From assembly GCA_963383645.1 (NCBI GenBank), contig OY726569.1, positions 30,709,592-30,773,591 of the forward strand: a stretch of DNA of 64,000 bases. Reading direction: 5' to 3'. Each line of letters begins with the position of its first letter. The first letter of the stretch is position 1. The notes beneath the pieces were generated by a model. It saw only the letters and a program-made list of their open reading frames with translations, did not search any database and was not told the DNA's origin. A program made the position numbers and the translations under genes. Positions 22,823 to 34,689 of this stretch are shown one piece after another. The DNA is from Muscardinus avellanarius. Taxonomy: Eukaryota; Chordata; Mammalia; Rodentia; Gliridae.

Positions 22823-23175
22823 AGAATTAGTGATTAGAATTCAAGACCCTTTTCCATAGCTTCTTGAAGAGGTAACCACTGCTACCGCCGCCATTCTCCT
22901 GGTTCCAGCTCTGAGTCAAAATCATTTATTGTTTAATGATTCTCATCAGCGCCAGCTGCTGCTCTTCTATGCTCTGAATTTCACCATGTCTTTAGATTAC
23001 GGATCACTCTCATTCCTATGGTAGTTTTGGGAGCCTGGCTTGGCTTAACATGGCCATGCTTTTTGAGAGATGCCAGTTCACTCTAATTTTCTCCTGGATT
23101 TTCAAAATGTATCATCATGGAAAAATATTACTCAGGCCGTCAATTTCATAAGGATATTGAAACTCTAGAAATCTA
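22823..23175. other. Unannotated DNA with a small GC-rich spot
   Basis: A CTACCGCCGCCATTCTCC stretch near 22880-22900 stands out from AT-rich surroundings. No gene recognised. Confidence 0.35.
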
Positions 23176-23177
23176 TG

Positions 23178-23320
23178 ATTCTGCATATCTTATTATGTGG
23201 TCTAGAGCAAGTAAGTTAACCTATCCAAGACTTATCTGTAAAGCGGAGAAAGGAATAGAATTGAATCTAAAAGGCTCAGATAAAGATAAAGCATTTAGTA
23301 AAGTGACTTACTTCTGGTGG
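23178..23320 (+). mobile_element. MIR-like fragment
   Basis: CTAGAGCAAGTAAGTTAACC and CTTATCTGTAAAGCGGAGAA resemble the MIR central region. It overlaps a 73-aa ORF, which is therefore not a gene. Confidence 0.5.
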
Positions 23321-24070
23321 CTTACAGGCGATGCTTAAAAGACTTTGTTATCCATGGCATTAGTGAAAAGAGAGAGGTTTATATGAGACAGGGTCCAGAC
23401 AGAAAAATAGAAGCCATCTCTGAATCCTGGGAATTACAGTTCTTAATATAGAAAACTGGGAGCCTGTACAACCACTGGGGAACAGCTGGGGAGCTGAACA
23501 TCGGAGAACCATTCCCCAAGTCTCAGCCTGAAGCACTGAAGTGGGGGATTCTCATAAGCTCACTAGAAATGAATGCAATTTTAAACTTTTGGGGCACTAC
23601 TACCCATGATTTCAGTCTGGGTGATGAAGAAAGTAAACACATCCAAAGCTCGTGAGGAAGATGCTGTGAATCTAGGTCTGCCCTTGTCTGGTCGCCACCA
23701 TCCCTTCCCACCTTTCTGTGAGAGCAAGGCTCCACTTTTATCCCACCTGTAAGTCTCAGATGAGTGCCCCTCAGTGGGAGACTGCAACCCACCACCTCAC
23801 AGGGTAAGGTGGGGCAGTTCCCAGCCCCTTTACATCTTCTCATCTAGAAGCCTTAAACTGAGTTTCAGATCAGGCAGTGAACTGAATGAATTGGATTTTC
23901 TTGTCAGATTCCTCTGACTACAATTAGAGATGTTAATGAGCAGGAAAAGAATTCGGAGCTTAAAAAAAAGTGGTCCCAGTCAGTTCTGGAGCACCTGAGG
24001 CTTTGCTATAATCTGCTTAGACACTTTTCACCATGGGATCTATTTATTATTGAAATAATAATTGCTTGAA
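23321..24070. other. Unannotated DNA
   Basis: ORFs of 106 and 68 aa on the minus strand (23523-23843) have no domain features. No repeat recognised. Confidence 0.35.
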
Positions 24071-24071
24071 G

Positions 24072-24600
24072 TTATACAACATCTTTATTTTTTACTGGTG
24101 CACTAGAGCCTCACATCATAACGTGGATCATGTTGACAATGGCATATATGCACACAGTACTTGGTGCCTCCCCACCCTGCTTCCCCTTTTCTCTCCCTCC
24201 CAATACTGACTGTCCACATTAACTATGTTATATTCACATGTGTACACATATTAAATGTACTTTTCCATTAATTAACCTCAGCCTTCTTCCTCCCCTACGC
24301 CTCCTTTTTGGCTTTGCTGAGGTTTCCCCTCTATTATCTGGAGTTCCTCTGGTATCCCTAATGCTCCCTAGCTTGGGCATATTAGAGAAAACTTATGTCC
24401 CTTTTCTTTCTGTGCTTGGATAATTTCACTTAACATAATGTTCTCTAGGTTTTTTTTTATCTTCTTGTGAATGACATGATTTTGTTCTTTATAGCTGAGT
24501 AGAATTCCATTGTATGTATTTCCCATAATTTTGCAATCCATTCATCTGTTGATGGACACCTAGGTTGGTTCCATATTTTGGCTATCTTTTTGCATCTTTC
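24072..24600 (-). mobile_element. L1 3'UTR and ORF2 end, minus strand
   Basis: TTTTACTGGTGCACTAGAGC begins the complement of the L1 3' end. CACTTAACATAATGTTCTCT, GAGTAGAATTCCATTGTATG and CCATTCATCTGTTGATGGAC are complements of the conserved ORF2 C-terminal coding region. 5'-truncated at about 24600. Its 3'UTR type matches the copies at 40022 and 54222, not the one at 18780. Confidence 0.85.
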
Positions 24601-24639
24601 AGTTTGCAAAGAACTCTTGTGATCATTATTTTTATTTTT

Positions 24640-26143
24640 ACCTTTATATCATGCCTATGAAAAGACATTAGCAGTCTGGGGTCACAGATATGAAAAGAAA
24701 GGCTCAGAGACCTTCAGCCAAGATCCCCCTAAACCTGTTGTGTCACTCTCTTCCTTATAGTCATAAGTAAATAAGTGAATAAGTAAGTAAGCAGGCACAT
24801 GGAGACTCTATTTGTGCCAAATGTAATAATTCAAACACAAAATTTAAAAGCCATGCTATTTTGTTAAAAATTTTCAAATATACAATATAAGGCATAAGGT
24901 CTTTTGTAAGTTAGAATCAGACTGCTAGGATATTAAATTCAGACAGGATCTTTCAGCCTAACCTCCTTGGTCTAGAAAGGCAAACTACTTTCCTGAGACA
25001 TACAGCTTGATAATAATGGATTTAGAACCTAAATTATGGTTGCTGGACTCCAACACCCACTGGCAATTACAAGTCAGTGTGGAATTGGTACATTACAGTG
25101 ATAGTTTTAGTTCCTGAGATCACCTCTCATTTTCACTACTGTTTCCCCACACTGCTTATAGAAATTACAACACCAGAAGCTTTTATTCTAGATAGCAAGT
25201 CTTTGATTAAACTTGGGAGGCCCAAGCACAAAGTTTTGACTGACAATAATGTAATCCAGGGCAGGAAGTGAGCCTGAAATGGGTTCTAAAGAAGATGGTT
25301 CCAATATGCCTCAAAAATGCTGAAAACAGCTGCACCAATTAAAAGGCAATTAAATGTGTAATAAATGGAAATGCTACAAAATTGTTCTGTGAAAATATCC
25401 AAATGAGAATTGCTGGGTTGTACTCACTGGGTAAGAAATGTGTGCCAAGATGCAGGTTACTCTTTTTTTTTTTTTTAAGCTGATGCACTGCTGGGCGATA
25501 CCAGTGAGGAGTCTTTAACAACTCTGAAACAGTTCTTTTCTGAGTTCCACTCCAGTGTGTGAGAATGGTGTAATTCCTGCTGGCCCAGAGCAAGGAAGAA
25601 GAAAGAAAGCAAAACACATAAATGGGGCTGGGAGAAAGTTAGAGGGAAACATGGAGAGGGAGACTTGCTTGGCAGATTGCCACGTCTGAAGACTGTGAAT
25701 CTTAGCAGTAAATGGTACAAGGGGCAGGACAGAAGAAGCAGAATGGGAAGATGATGTTTGGAGCCAGTAAATGAGCTAATAAGAAGCTTTATAGACTATA
25801 TCACTAATACTTCCTCTTTTGGAGAAGGGCCATTCCATCTTTTCTGTCCGATTTTATATCGCTCCATAATCCAGAAAAAAAGATTTCTCAGCTGAACTTT
25901 AATATGTCAAATATTTATTACTTAATTCTATATTATAGACCTCTCTTGGGCACTAGATAATAGATGAATCAGTCATGGTTAATCGAGGAAACAGGGCTAT
26001 TATTAATCTTGGGGTTGGGGGTCAATATAGGACTTCATCCTAACTCAGACCAGAGTTGGAGAGGCCAAGGTCCAGGAAGGAAGCCACAGGACCAGAAAGC
26101 CAACCTGCAGTCTGTCTGAGAGGCCAAGCATCTTGGTCAAAAT
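24640..26143. other. Mostly unannotated; possible MIR relics
   Basis: Fragments near 24690-24740 and 24950-25060 have weak MIR-complement resemblance. No coding signal. Confidence 0.3.
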
Positions 26144-26357
26144 ACTTTTTTTTTTTTTTTTTTGCAGTACTGGGGATGGAACCCAGGGACATTCTACCTC
26201 TGAGTGACACCCCCAGCCTTATTTTTTATTATTTTGAAATGGTCTCACTGAGTTGGAAAGGGCCACACTAAGTAGCTTAGGCTGTCTGCAAACTGCGATC
26301 CTCTTGTCTCAGCCTCCCGAATGCTGGGATTACAAGTATGTGCCACCACACCCTTCT
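26144..26357 (-). mobile_element. Dimeric SINE with 11-bp target duplication
   Basis: PolyT then GCAGTACTGGGGATGGAACC to CACCACACCCTTC. TTGGTCAAAAT at 26133-26143 and 26358-26368. Confidence 0.95.
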
Positions 26358-26364
26358 TTGGTCA

Positions 26365-26748
26365 AAATTCTTGTTGCTATAACCTAAATGTCTGACCACA
26401 CAACTAAGGAAAAGGAAGATTTATTTGCTCACAGTGCTTTTTGAGAGTTTGGGTTGAGTCCATGTGAGGCCAGGGTCTGAAGGTCAGAGCATGATGGTGG
26501 GAGGTGGGGAAAGGGAGACCACAAGGTTCTGTTCTCACATCGTGGAGGCTGGAAGCAGAAAGAGAGAACAAGGGGAGTCAAAGACACAAGCACAATCCCT
26601 AAGGCCACACCCTTTAGGACCTGCCTTCCCTAGCCACACCACCAGCCTTGACTACCCATGGATTTAGCTACTGTTGAGATTACAACCCTCATGACTTAAC
26701 AATATCAATCTGAGCTCTTTGGGGGACATTTGATATCTCACCATAACA
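26365..26748 (-). mobile_element. Solo MaLR-like LTR
   Basis: Shares with the LTRs at 36515 and 38257: GAAGATTTATTTGCTCA, GGCCACACCCT, ATGGATTTAGCTACTGTTGA, GATTACAACCCTCATGACTT and the GAGCTCTTTGGGGGACATTT end. The ACAACCCTCATGAC motif is typical of reverse-oriented MaLR LTRs. No internal region next to it. Confidence 0.72.
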
Positions 26749-27365
26749 CTAAGCATGCTTGTAAGCAGCTGTGTCTCAGGGGTCTGCCTGCCAGCACCTA
26801 GGATTGGACTGGGGCTTTCCATGGTCAATAGGATAAATGGAAGAGGTCAGTAGGAAGAAGAGGTGGATGTAAAGTGAGGGTGGAGTGGAACTCACTGGCA
26901 CCTCATTCTTTCAGTCACTACATCTGACCTTGATGACCTTCACCCACTAACTGTTACTTTGGTTCTGCCTCCTAAATCCTATGCACATTCTTCTTTTGAT
27001 CTGTCTGTCTGTCTCTTTCTCTCTCTCATAGTGTAATTGAGCTCTCTCTAGTGGCTCCTTTTGTTGCTATTCTAAAATAAGACAGAAAAAATTTCTCTGT
27101 TATAGAGAGTTTCTTGAGTTCACATTTCTCTCAGCCAGAAACATATAAGGAAGGGGATTTAAAGAGACAGCTTAATGGAGTTGGGTAAGATTACCCAACA
27201 GGGTAAGTAGTGATGAAGGGAACTATCTAGTTTGGAGCTAAGATTGCAGGTTTACATGCAGGATAGGGGGAAACAAGAAGAGAGAAGATGATGGAAGCCC
27301 ACAATCAGGCCAAAAATTTTAGGGTACAGCACAGAATAATTGTGTGTTATGAATAAATAAAATTG
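26749..27365. other. Unannotated DNA
   Basis: A short CTGT/CTCT run lies near 27000-27027. No gene recognised. Confidence 0.35.
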
Positions 27366-27580
27366 GAGCTGGGCGTGGTGGCGCACGCTTGTAATCCCAG
27401 CATTTGCGAGGCTGAGACTGGAGGATCGTGGTTCACGGACAGCCTCAGCTACTTAGTGAGGCCCTCTGAAACTCAGTGAGACCCTGTTTCAAATTAAAGA
27501 ATAAAAAATAGGTAAGGGGTGTAGCTCGGAGGTCGAATGCTCCTGGGTTCCATCCCCAGACCCCCCCCCCCCCACACAAA
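27366..27580 (+). mobile_element. Dimeric SINE with polyC tail start
   Basis: GAGCTGGGCGTGGTGGCGCA start, AAGGGGTGTAGCTCGGAGGT ID half. The end has 13 C residues (27561-27573) where sister copies have ACCCGCAAAA. Confidence 0.92.
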
Positions 27581-27965
27581 ATCCGGGAAAATTTGAACTG
27601 GCTTTATTTTGCTATAGGTGCTGAAGCTTTGTTCATCTCAAGCATTCAATTTGCTGTCTTGAAGCTAGGTGTGTGGTTCCTGAGTGTTAACAGTGTTCTT
27701 ACCTGTTGGAACATCGTATAACCTGGTCTATATAATCAGGACTCCTCTTTTTAAAAGTATCATAACAGAGATCAACATAAAGAGTTGGTTGGAACCATGT
27801 GAATTCCAGAATCGCTCCCAAACAGAGAAATTATGTCTGCCTCATTTTAGAATAGCAACAAAAGGAGCCACTGAAGAGAGTTCAGTTATACTATGTGAAA
27901 GAAAGAGAGAAACAGACACTCGATTACACTGTGGAGGATTTTATATAGATTGTATCCCAGTATTG

Positions 27966-28108
27966 TTTTTATTTTTTACCTTTGAAACAGGGTCTCAGTA
28001 TATTGCCATGAATCTTGCTAAATTGCTGAGGCTGTCCTTAATCCTTTGACCCTCCTATCTTAGCCTCCCAAGTGCTGGGATTATAAGTGTGTGTCACCAT
28101 ACCTGGTT
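27966..28108 (-). mobile_element. Diverged monomeric 7SL-type SINE (B1-like)
   Basis: GAAACAGGGTCTCAGTATAT to CACCATACCTGG, with no ID half. Confidence 0.75.
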
Positions 28109-29984
28109 TCAGATAGGAAATCTTAAAAATGATTTCCACCTGGAGCCCGTGTCAAGATAAACTAGTGTTCTTATTTTACTTTGCTGGTAAGATGATTTTT
28201 TTTCTATTGTGTCTTTCCTAGGGTATAGGTCTTTGAAGTACCTAAATTTATATGGAACTTGACATAAATATTCTTACTCGGCATCAAGGCCTTGTCACCT
28301 GCCACCAGCATGTCCATTAATACTTAAGCCTTTTTGTCCCTGAAACAGACTCCTATTTTAGCTTACAGCTCCACTTGCAGTACCCTCTTCATCTCTGGCT
28401 CCTTGCAATCTCCCTGAATCCAACCACACACTTTCTTTTGAATTCGGCCACACGTTTGTAAACTATGCGGTATATTTTATGTCGTATTTCCAGTGTCTTG
28501 TGTTAGAGTTTTTCAATGGTTTTAGAATCATTCAAGAGTTCTGAAAAATAAAGTTGCCAAGAGAATCACTGAAGTTCCATCTGGCCAACACTGGGCTACC
28601 CTGCAGCACTGTCCAGCTGGAATCCTAAGCCTTATCCAGAATCCAAGAAAAACAGGCCCAGCCAGGAGAAGTTTCCTTGGGTCATATCCTCTAGGAGAAT
28701 ACCCATGCCATTGCCCTACACTCAATCCATTGTTGGAGTTCTTTGACATAGTGAGAGGTAGCTTTTCCTTCTTAGACTTCCATTTTTTAAGTTTATGGAT
28801 GGTGAGGAACTCTAATCATTACCAGTCTCTGCGGGCAAACGTGGCTTAGCGTTCAGTCCTGGTTTTGAAGCTCCAGATTAATGATCTGTTGAGTAATGGA
28901 GATAAACTCCTGGGAGTTTCTAGATCTAATAAACCATCTGCTCCTCTCTCCAGTGCCCTAAAGATAATCAGAGCCCAGGAGCCAATGTGCCTTTTTAGAT
29001 TAAGAACTAGTCGGTCCCTAGAATAAGGGAACAGGAGTGGAAAATAAACTCCTCCTTCCACACCTGGCTAGAAAGATTAAAATGGAAACTTTGACTTATT
29101 TTTCCTTTTTCAGTTATTTGGATGCTTCTTCAACGAAGGTAATAAAAAGTTCTTACCTAAAGAAGAGTAGAAGTAGAAATAAAACTGATTCATTGTGCAG
29201 CTTCTATAACAGTATTAGGCATGAAGAGAAAAGGCTTCCTAAGACAGGTCAGAAGGTCGGACAGTCCCATGGTGTGGGTTGCTGTAACCTACAAATCTCC
29301 CTCAGTAGAAACCAGACAAAACAGCATCTTTTGTTAAAGAAAACTGGCAGATAATGGGCTGCTCTTGACCCCTGCCTACTGACTGGTGTGGATGTTATTC
29401 AAAAGCAGGACTAAGCAAACCAGTGAATGCATTCTTGCATCTGTGAGCATCAGGGTTGAAAGATGCATTGTGGAGTAGAGAGAAGAGATGGACTTACTCC
29501 ATCAGCCTCCCAGAAGACTGTTCTGTTGGAAACGTCAGGTAACAGTCAAACATGCCATCAATGTGTAAAAGAAAAGTCGTAATCCTATGCATTTTATGAC
29601 AGCATACAGGAATTGAGTCTCCATGAGAAACAGAAAGGAAACACAAAGGAAGATAAAATGCTATCTTTCATTTTTAAGTTGTAAACATAATTCTCTTTTT
29701 ACATTTTATTTTCCTCAATGTGTTTGATGGGTTGATAGGAACTTTTCCGTTCCCCCATTCTCTGGCAGTAGCTGATGTCTCCCTACCATCCAAGCACCAG
29801 CACCAATTTTCTTTCTTAGCTCCATTATCTTTGCTTCCATTGGTTTGAAGCCAATGTGGGTATTATCACAAAATTCTTGGAGCATGTTCTTTTCATAGTG
29901 ACATTTTCTAGAACACCATGTTCTTTCTCATAAGAAAAAGGGAATGACAGGGGATTAAACACAGTGTATGATCTTCCTGAGGAC
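28109..29984. other. SINE-free unannotated stretch, 1.9 kb
   Basis: ORFs up to 105 aa without recognisable domains. No LTR or L1 landmark. Confidence 0.35.
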
Positions 29985-30085
29985 AGGGATAGATTCACTT
30001 GTTCACTTCTCTATCTCTAGCACCTGGAAAGCAGTAGCTGCTCAAGAAATATCTGCTAAATAAATGACCAGATGAGTGAGTGGAG
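29985..30085 (+). mobile_element. L2-like 3' end
   Basis: TTCTCTATCTCTAGCACCTG, CAGTAGCTGCTCAAGAAATA and TAAATAAATGACCAGATGAG match the ancient L2 3' end pattern. Confidence 0.6.
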
Positions 30086-30889
30086 AAGTGAGTGAGGAAA
30101 GGAGAAGAGCTGCAGAAATGTACATTGCAGAGAAGTTTATGGGAATTCTTACCAGGGGAAATATTTCCCCCCAAGTGGGATATTTATGGGTATATTTTTT
30201 AGGTAATTTGGAAGGAAATGGATCTATTACCTACTAAGGATCAATGAAGCTCTTCCAGGTCTCTGACACCTTAAAATAGTTGGACATCATCTCAGAATCT
30301 AAACACCACTAAGGTTAAGGAAGACAGGGAGTTAAGACTGGAAAGAAGTCAGCAAAAGCAAACGGAAGGGCAGCAATGCATCCTTCTTTTGCTATGTCCT
30401 TGGCATCATCAGTGGTCTCCATGGCAGCAGCACCAACAGGCAAAATGCATGGGAAATTTATATACTTTTCTTTTGTGTGGAATATTGCCAAGAGGACAAG
30501 TGACAGGCACTATGTATTTTACTTCCACAAACTCAGAAAGCCCATCCTGATTCTAGCTGATGTGGACCAAGACATCAGTAGGTGTGTCCGTGCTTCCCCT
30601 TCTTTAAGAGATATTGCCAGCCCTCCCTTTCCAAGATCCAATTGTAAGTTAATTCTGGATGAAATAAATTAATAGCAGGTAAATAAATACCACCCACACA
30701 AATAAAAACAATGTAAATATGCAAACATAAAGAGGTAAACATAGACATATGTAGTTTGGGAATCCAGACAAATAAGTATTTTCCAGGTGCAGAGGCGGGA
30801 TGGAAAGGAAGAAGAGTAGGAGTTAGGAAACCCGGCGCTGAATAAAACTTGCCCAGTCATAAAATTCCCTTAAGCTGGGCTCTTTGAAA
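30086..30889. other. Unannotated DNA
   Basis: A 98-aa ORF (30376-30672) shows no known motif. Confidence 0.35.
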
Positions 30890-31110
30890 TATCCCCATTA
30901 AGAAAGATAAAGAGCCTACAGATGTTCAACCAGTCTAAGCAGTTGATTAGCAGGACGTCTAAATGCGTCCATTATGAAAAGTGATACTTGCTCATTCAGA
31001 AACGATAATGAGCTGTTTCTCATTGATTCCACTGGGAGGGAGTGGAGGGGACTTCAATATTTCTTCCTTCTACGATGCTTTTGTAATGTTAAAAGTTAAA
31101 CGTCAGTATT
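30890..31110. promoter_or_regulatory. Candidate conserved non-coding block
   Basis: Repeat-free, CpG-retaining and motif-dense (AGATAAAGAG GATA-like, GTTGATTAGC, ATAATGAGCTG, CTAAATGCGTCCATTATG). Confidence 0.22.
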
Positions 31111-31976
31111 AAAATTAAAGAGAAATCCACTCACTCTCAGCACTTGTCCTTTGCTGCAGGGAGGTGCTTTGTGAAAGGTTATGCAGTCTTTCTTCAGGAG
31201 TCAGCTGATGTCCAGTGACTCTTCAGTGTAGTAAAGCTGCCTCCTTTACCTTGGTTCAGAACATCTCTGAGGGACCATCCTTGCGGGATTGGTGGGACTT
31301 TCTGCTACAACTGAACTGTAGTCCACCTTTTCCTTTTCCTCATCCTGCTTCCTTTACTTTCTTAAAGAATAACTGATATCAGATTATTCTAATCTCCAAC
31401 AAAAAAAACCTGTGTGCAAGTCTCCGTCTCAGAATCTGTTTTCCATGGAACCCTCTGCATGACAAATATTGGACCACTTGCATGGCATCCACATGCATCA
31501 CGATTGCTTCAGGGCTTTTCCCTCTGTAGAATACCTTTCCTCCTTATGATAATTCTGTGATCTGGTTCCTAGATGCCCTTCAGAAACAAGAGGCCAAATT
31601 CCCCAGCATGTGGAATTTCTGTTGAAAAATAGTCTTTGTCTATTAGACTTCTTCTTCTTCTTTTTTTTAATGACATCCCCTAAATCACCTCCTTCTAGAG
31701 AAGCCTCATTCAGTGGTGGCCAACATGATGATATGATGGCTGGGACCCCTTACTCCTACTTAGAGTCTGCAGGTTCAACTTAGCTCTACAGCTCGTATGG
31801 GAACTCTAATCTGAGGCCTTTGCTTGGACTCTATCACAGCCCACTTCACCCTTCTCCCCGGTCCTGTGTCTTTCCCCTTCCCTAAAGCATTCCTTAATAC
31901 ATGCATCAAGTGCGAATGGCCTTCTTAGAATCTGCTTCCTTGTTCGTGGTGAACCTAACCTGTAATCAAGCAGTCT
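31111..31976. other. Unannotated DNA
   Basis: No gene or clear repeat seen. Confidence 0.35.
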
Positions 31977-31998
31977 GCCTGCCTGTCTGTCTGTCTGC

Positions 31999-32072
<74 letters not shown>
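31977..32072. repeat. (TGTC)n-(TC)n compound microsatellite
   Basis: About 18 CTGT/CTGC units followed by about 11 TC units, abutting the tail side of the minus SINE at 32073. Confidence 0.95.
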
Positions 32073-32073
<1 letters not shown>

Positions 32074-32252
32074 ACTGTACTGGGGATTAAATCTGGGGTA
32101 ATTCACCTCTGAGCTACACCCTCAGCCAGTTTAGTTTTTATTTTGAAACAGGGTCTTCTTGCTGTTATGGCATAATAGTCTTGATCCTGCAATCCTCCTG
32201 TCTCAACTTCTTAAGTACTAGGATTACAGGCATGTGCCACCATGTCCAGCTT

Positions 32253-32253
<1 letters not shown>
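32073..32253 (-). mobile_element. Dimeric SINE, duplicated in part at 33584
   Basis: CTGTACTGGGGATTAAATCT to CACCATGTCCAGCT. Its 7SL half reappears at 33584-33682. Confidence 0.88.

Positions 32254-32255
<2 letters not shown>

Positions 32256-32324
<69 letters not shown>
32256..32324. repeat. (TC)n microsatellite
   Basis: About 34 TC units between two minus-strand SINEs. Confidence 0.95.
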
Positions 32325-32331
<7 letters not shown>

Positions 32332-32540
32332 ATTTTTTGTGGTACTGCGGGTAGAACCCAGGGGATTTTCTACCTCCGGGCTATACTCACAGACCTATTT
32401 TATACTTTTATTTGGAAAAAGGGTCTCACTAAGTTGCTGAGAGCCTCACTAAGTGGCTGAGGCTGGCTTCAAACCTATATGATCCTCCTAACTCAACCTC
32501 CCAAGCACTGGAATTACAAGCGTGTGCCACCATGCCTGGC
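32325..32540 (-). mobile_element. Dimeric SINE inserted in TC run
   Basis: TGGTACTGCGGGTAGAACCC to CACCATGCCTGGC; the TC run flanks both sides. Confidence 0.9.
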
Positions 32541-33583
32541 TCTCTCTTTTTTTTAAAAGGTTATTCTTAATATAACTTTTAAGAGCTCAGTTCAGGGATC
32601 CCATTCTCTGGAACCTCTCTCAGCCATATCCCATACCTAATCTCCCCTCTAGACTGGGTCAATTTACCTTTGTTGGTGTTTCTAACAAAAATCTTGTATA
32701 TGGTCCCATCACTTCTGACAGGGTAATTCTATCATTTAATATTTATCTGTATATGTGATTTTCTCCTTTACTGGACTGGGTGCTTTTTGTGTTGCCCAAC
32801 TGACCATCTCAGTAGTAGAAGAGAGGACACTAAGGTATGCTTGAGAACTCTGGAGATGATCTGAGCTCTCCCACTCATTTTCTGTGTGCCTTACCTCTCC
32901 ATGTGTCAACGTGCACAGCAGCAGTGTGGCCCTGGTGATCTCCATCTTTCCATCTTACACAACGAGTTTAAAATCTATTATGACAGCTGTGGTTAAGGAA
33001 ACTCCAGGCAGGACTCGCTCAGGGGTGTTAGATACATTTTCTATTTAATAGTGTCCACCTATGCAGCCTTCCTTGGGGTCAACATGAGAACTCACTGCCT
33101 GCAAGGAGACCAGAGCAGAACACCAATCTTGGTTCTCAAGCCAGGGATATACTAAGCCCTGAGCATAGGCCAGGATTTTCTGGGGCAGCTTTAATTTAAT
33201 TTTTTTAATCAAAATGATTATTTAACCACATTTAAATATAATGAACATTTATGCTTTTGCAGCACTTTACATAGAAACCAATTCTTAAACCACATAAAGA
33301 AACCCTGTAATGGACTATATGATCCAGTTTGAGTTTTAGAAATCATTATTCTATATACATACTAAATCAAAGTAGTAAACTGGCATTTTGTTATTTATAA
33401 TTGCCTCTTATGAGTTTGATTAATATACATCAATTCCCAAGATTCCTGGTCATACTTGTATAGTGAAATTTAGTTGCTAAAATTTTAAAGATGAGGCTCC
33501 CTGACTTCTTGGAATGTTCAACATAGGGAAGCTGCTTCCTAAAGCCTGGCTTTAAATGATGATATGTAGGGACAATTTATGGT
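32541..33583. other. Unannotated DNA
   Basis: The first 45 bp (to about 32586) belong to a duplicated segment (see 33584). The rest has no recognised feature. Confidence 0.4.
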
Positions 33584-33952
33584 CCCTGTTACTGCACAAT
33601 GGTCTTGATCCTGCAATCCTCCTGTCTCAACTTCTTAAGTACTAGGATTTGTACCTGTGGCATGTGCCACCATGTCCAGCTGGCAAGTCTCTCTCTCTCT
33701 TTTTTAAGGTTATTCTTAATATAACTTTTTTTTTGTGGTACTGGGGGTGTAACCCAGAGGCTTTCTACCTCCGGGCTATACTCCCAGATCCATTTTATAT
33801 TTTATTTGGAAACAGAGTCTCACTAAGTAGCTGAGAGCCTCACTAAGTAGCTGAGGCTGGCTTTGAACTAGTGTGATCCTCCTGTCTCAGCCTCCCAAGC
33901 ACAGGGATTACAAGTGTGTGCCACCACGCCCGGCTTAATATAACTTTTAAGA
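33584..33952. repeat. Second copy of local duplication (partner 32160-32586)
   Basis: GGTCTTGATCCTGCAATCCT, CTTCTTAAGTACTAGGATT, CATGTGCCACCATGTCCAGC, a short TC run and GGTTATTCTTAATATAACTT repeat the order at 32175-32586. Copy 1 has the SINE at 32325; copy 2 lacks it but has its own SINE at 33730. Confidence 0.85.
33730..33933 (-). mobile_element. Dimeric SINE with 15-bp target duplication
   Basis: GTGGTACTGGGGGTGTAACC to CACCACGCCCGG. CTTAATATAACTTTT at 33715-33729 and 33934-33948 is an exact duplication. Confidence 0.95.
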
Positions 33953-33969
33953 GTGTGGGTTGGGTTCTG

Positions 33970-34085
33970 CTTTGGTCACTGTGCAGTTATTACTTTAGTC
34001 TTTATAATAATCCTGCGAGTTACCTTATCCCTATTGTACAGATGGAGAGGCCAGGGCTTGCAGTCAAGGGTGTGCTGGAGCCGGC
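33970..34085 (-). mobile_element. MIR-like fragment
   Basis: TTATAATAATCCTGCGAGTT then CCTATTGTACAGATGGAGAG resembles the MIR complement. Confidence 0.5.
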
Positions 34086-34689
34086 TTACATAGGCTACAA
34101 GAGCCAGTAGTATGAATGTCTCCCCAGCTTTGCCTTCAGCCTTGTTGGTAGAATTTACACCACAGAGATGGAAACATGTTATAAATTGAGGATTTATGTG
34201 TGTATGTATGTATTTATTTATTTAGAGAGTCTTATTTTAAGCATTTGCCAGCATGCCTCAGCTTGCTAACAACTATCTGGGCCAAGATTCAAACTGGGGT
34301 CTGTCAGTCCCCCAGCTCTGCCTGTCCCCTGCTGTTAGCAGAAGCTAGAGGCTGAAGTTCTGAAGCTCTCTGCTCACTATCCCCCCTGCCTCTTCCTTCC
34401 CCAGCTAAATTATGCCAATTAAAAATAGGAAGCAAAGTTCAGCCAGGGGCTACCCCATGTTCTCTCTATTCAGCTTCAATTATTAACCCCCCAAAAAGCC
34501 AAATGGTGAAACTGTTAGAGAAAAACCAAAGAGACAAAGACAACTTGATTCCTATTTGTTTGGAATCCATGAATAAATGCAAAGGAGGAACTGTGTAAAC
34601 CATTAGCTCCCCAATGTGTTCAGGAGTCTCACTGGAGAGCTCTTTCACTTGGCAGTGAGAAGACCCCATGGAAGCAATAATTGGCACCG
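34086..34689. other. Unannotated DNA
   Basis: Contains a short TGTA/TTTA run at about 34198-34223. No gene seen. Confidence 0.35.

Noticed and set aside
23117..23338. 73-aa ORF as a small gene
   Set aside because: Overlaps a MIR-like relic.
31977..32072. CRISPR-like regular array
   Set aside because: Contiguous tetranucleotide units without spacers, in a mammalian genome.
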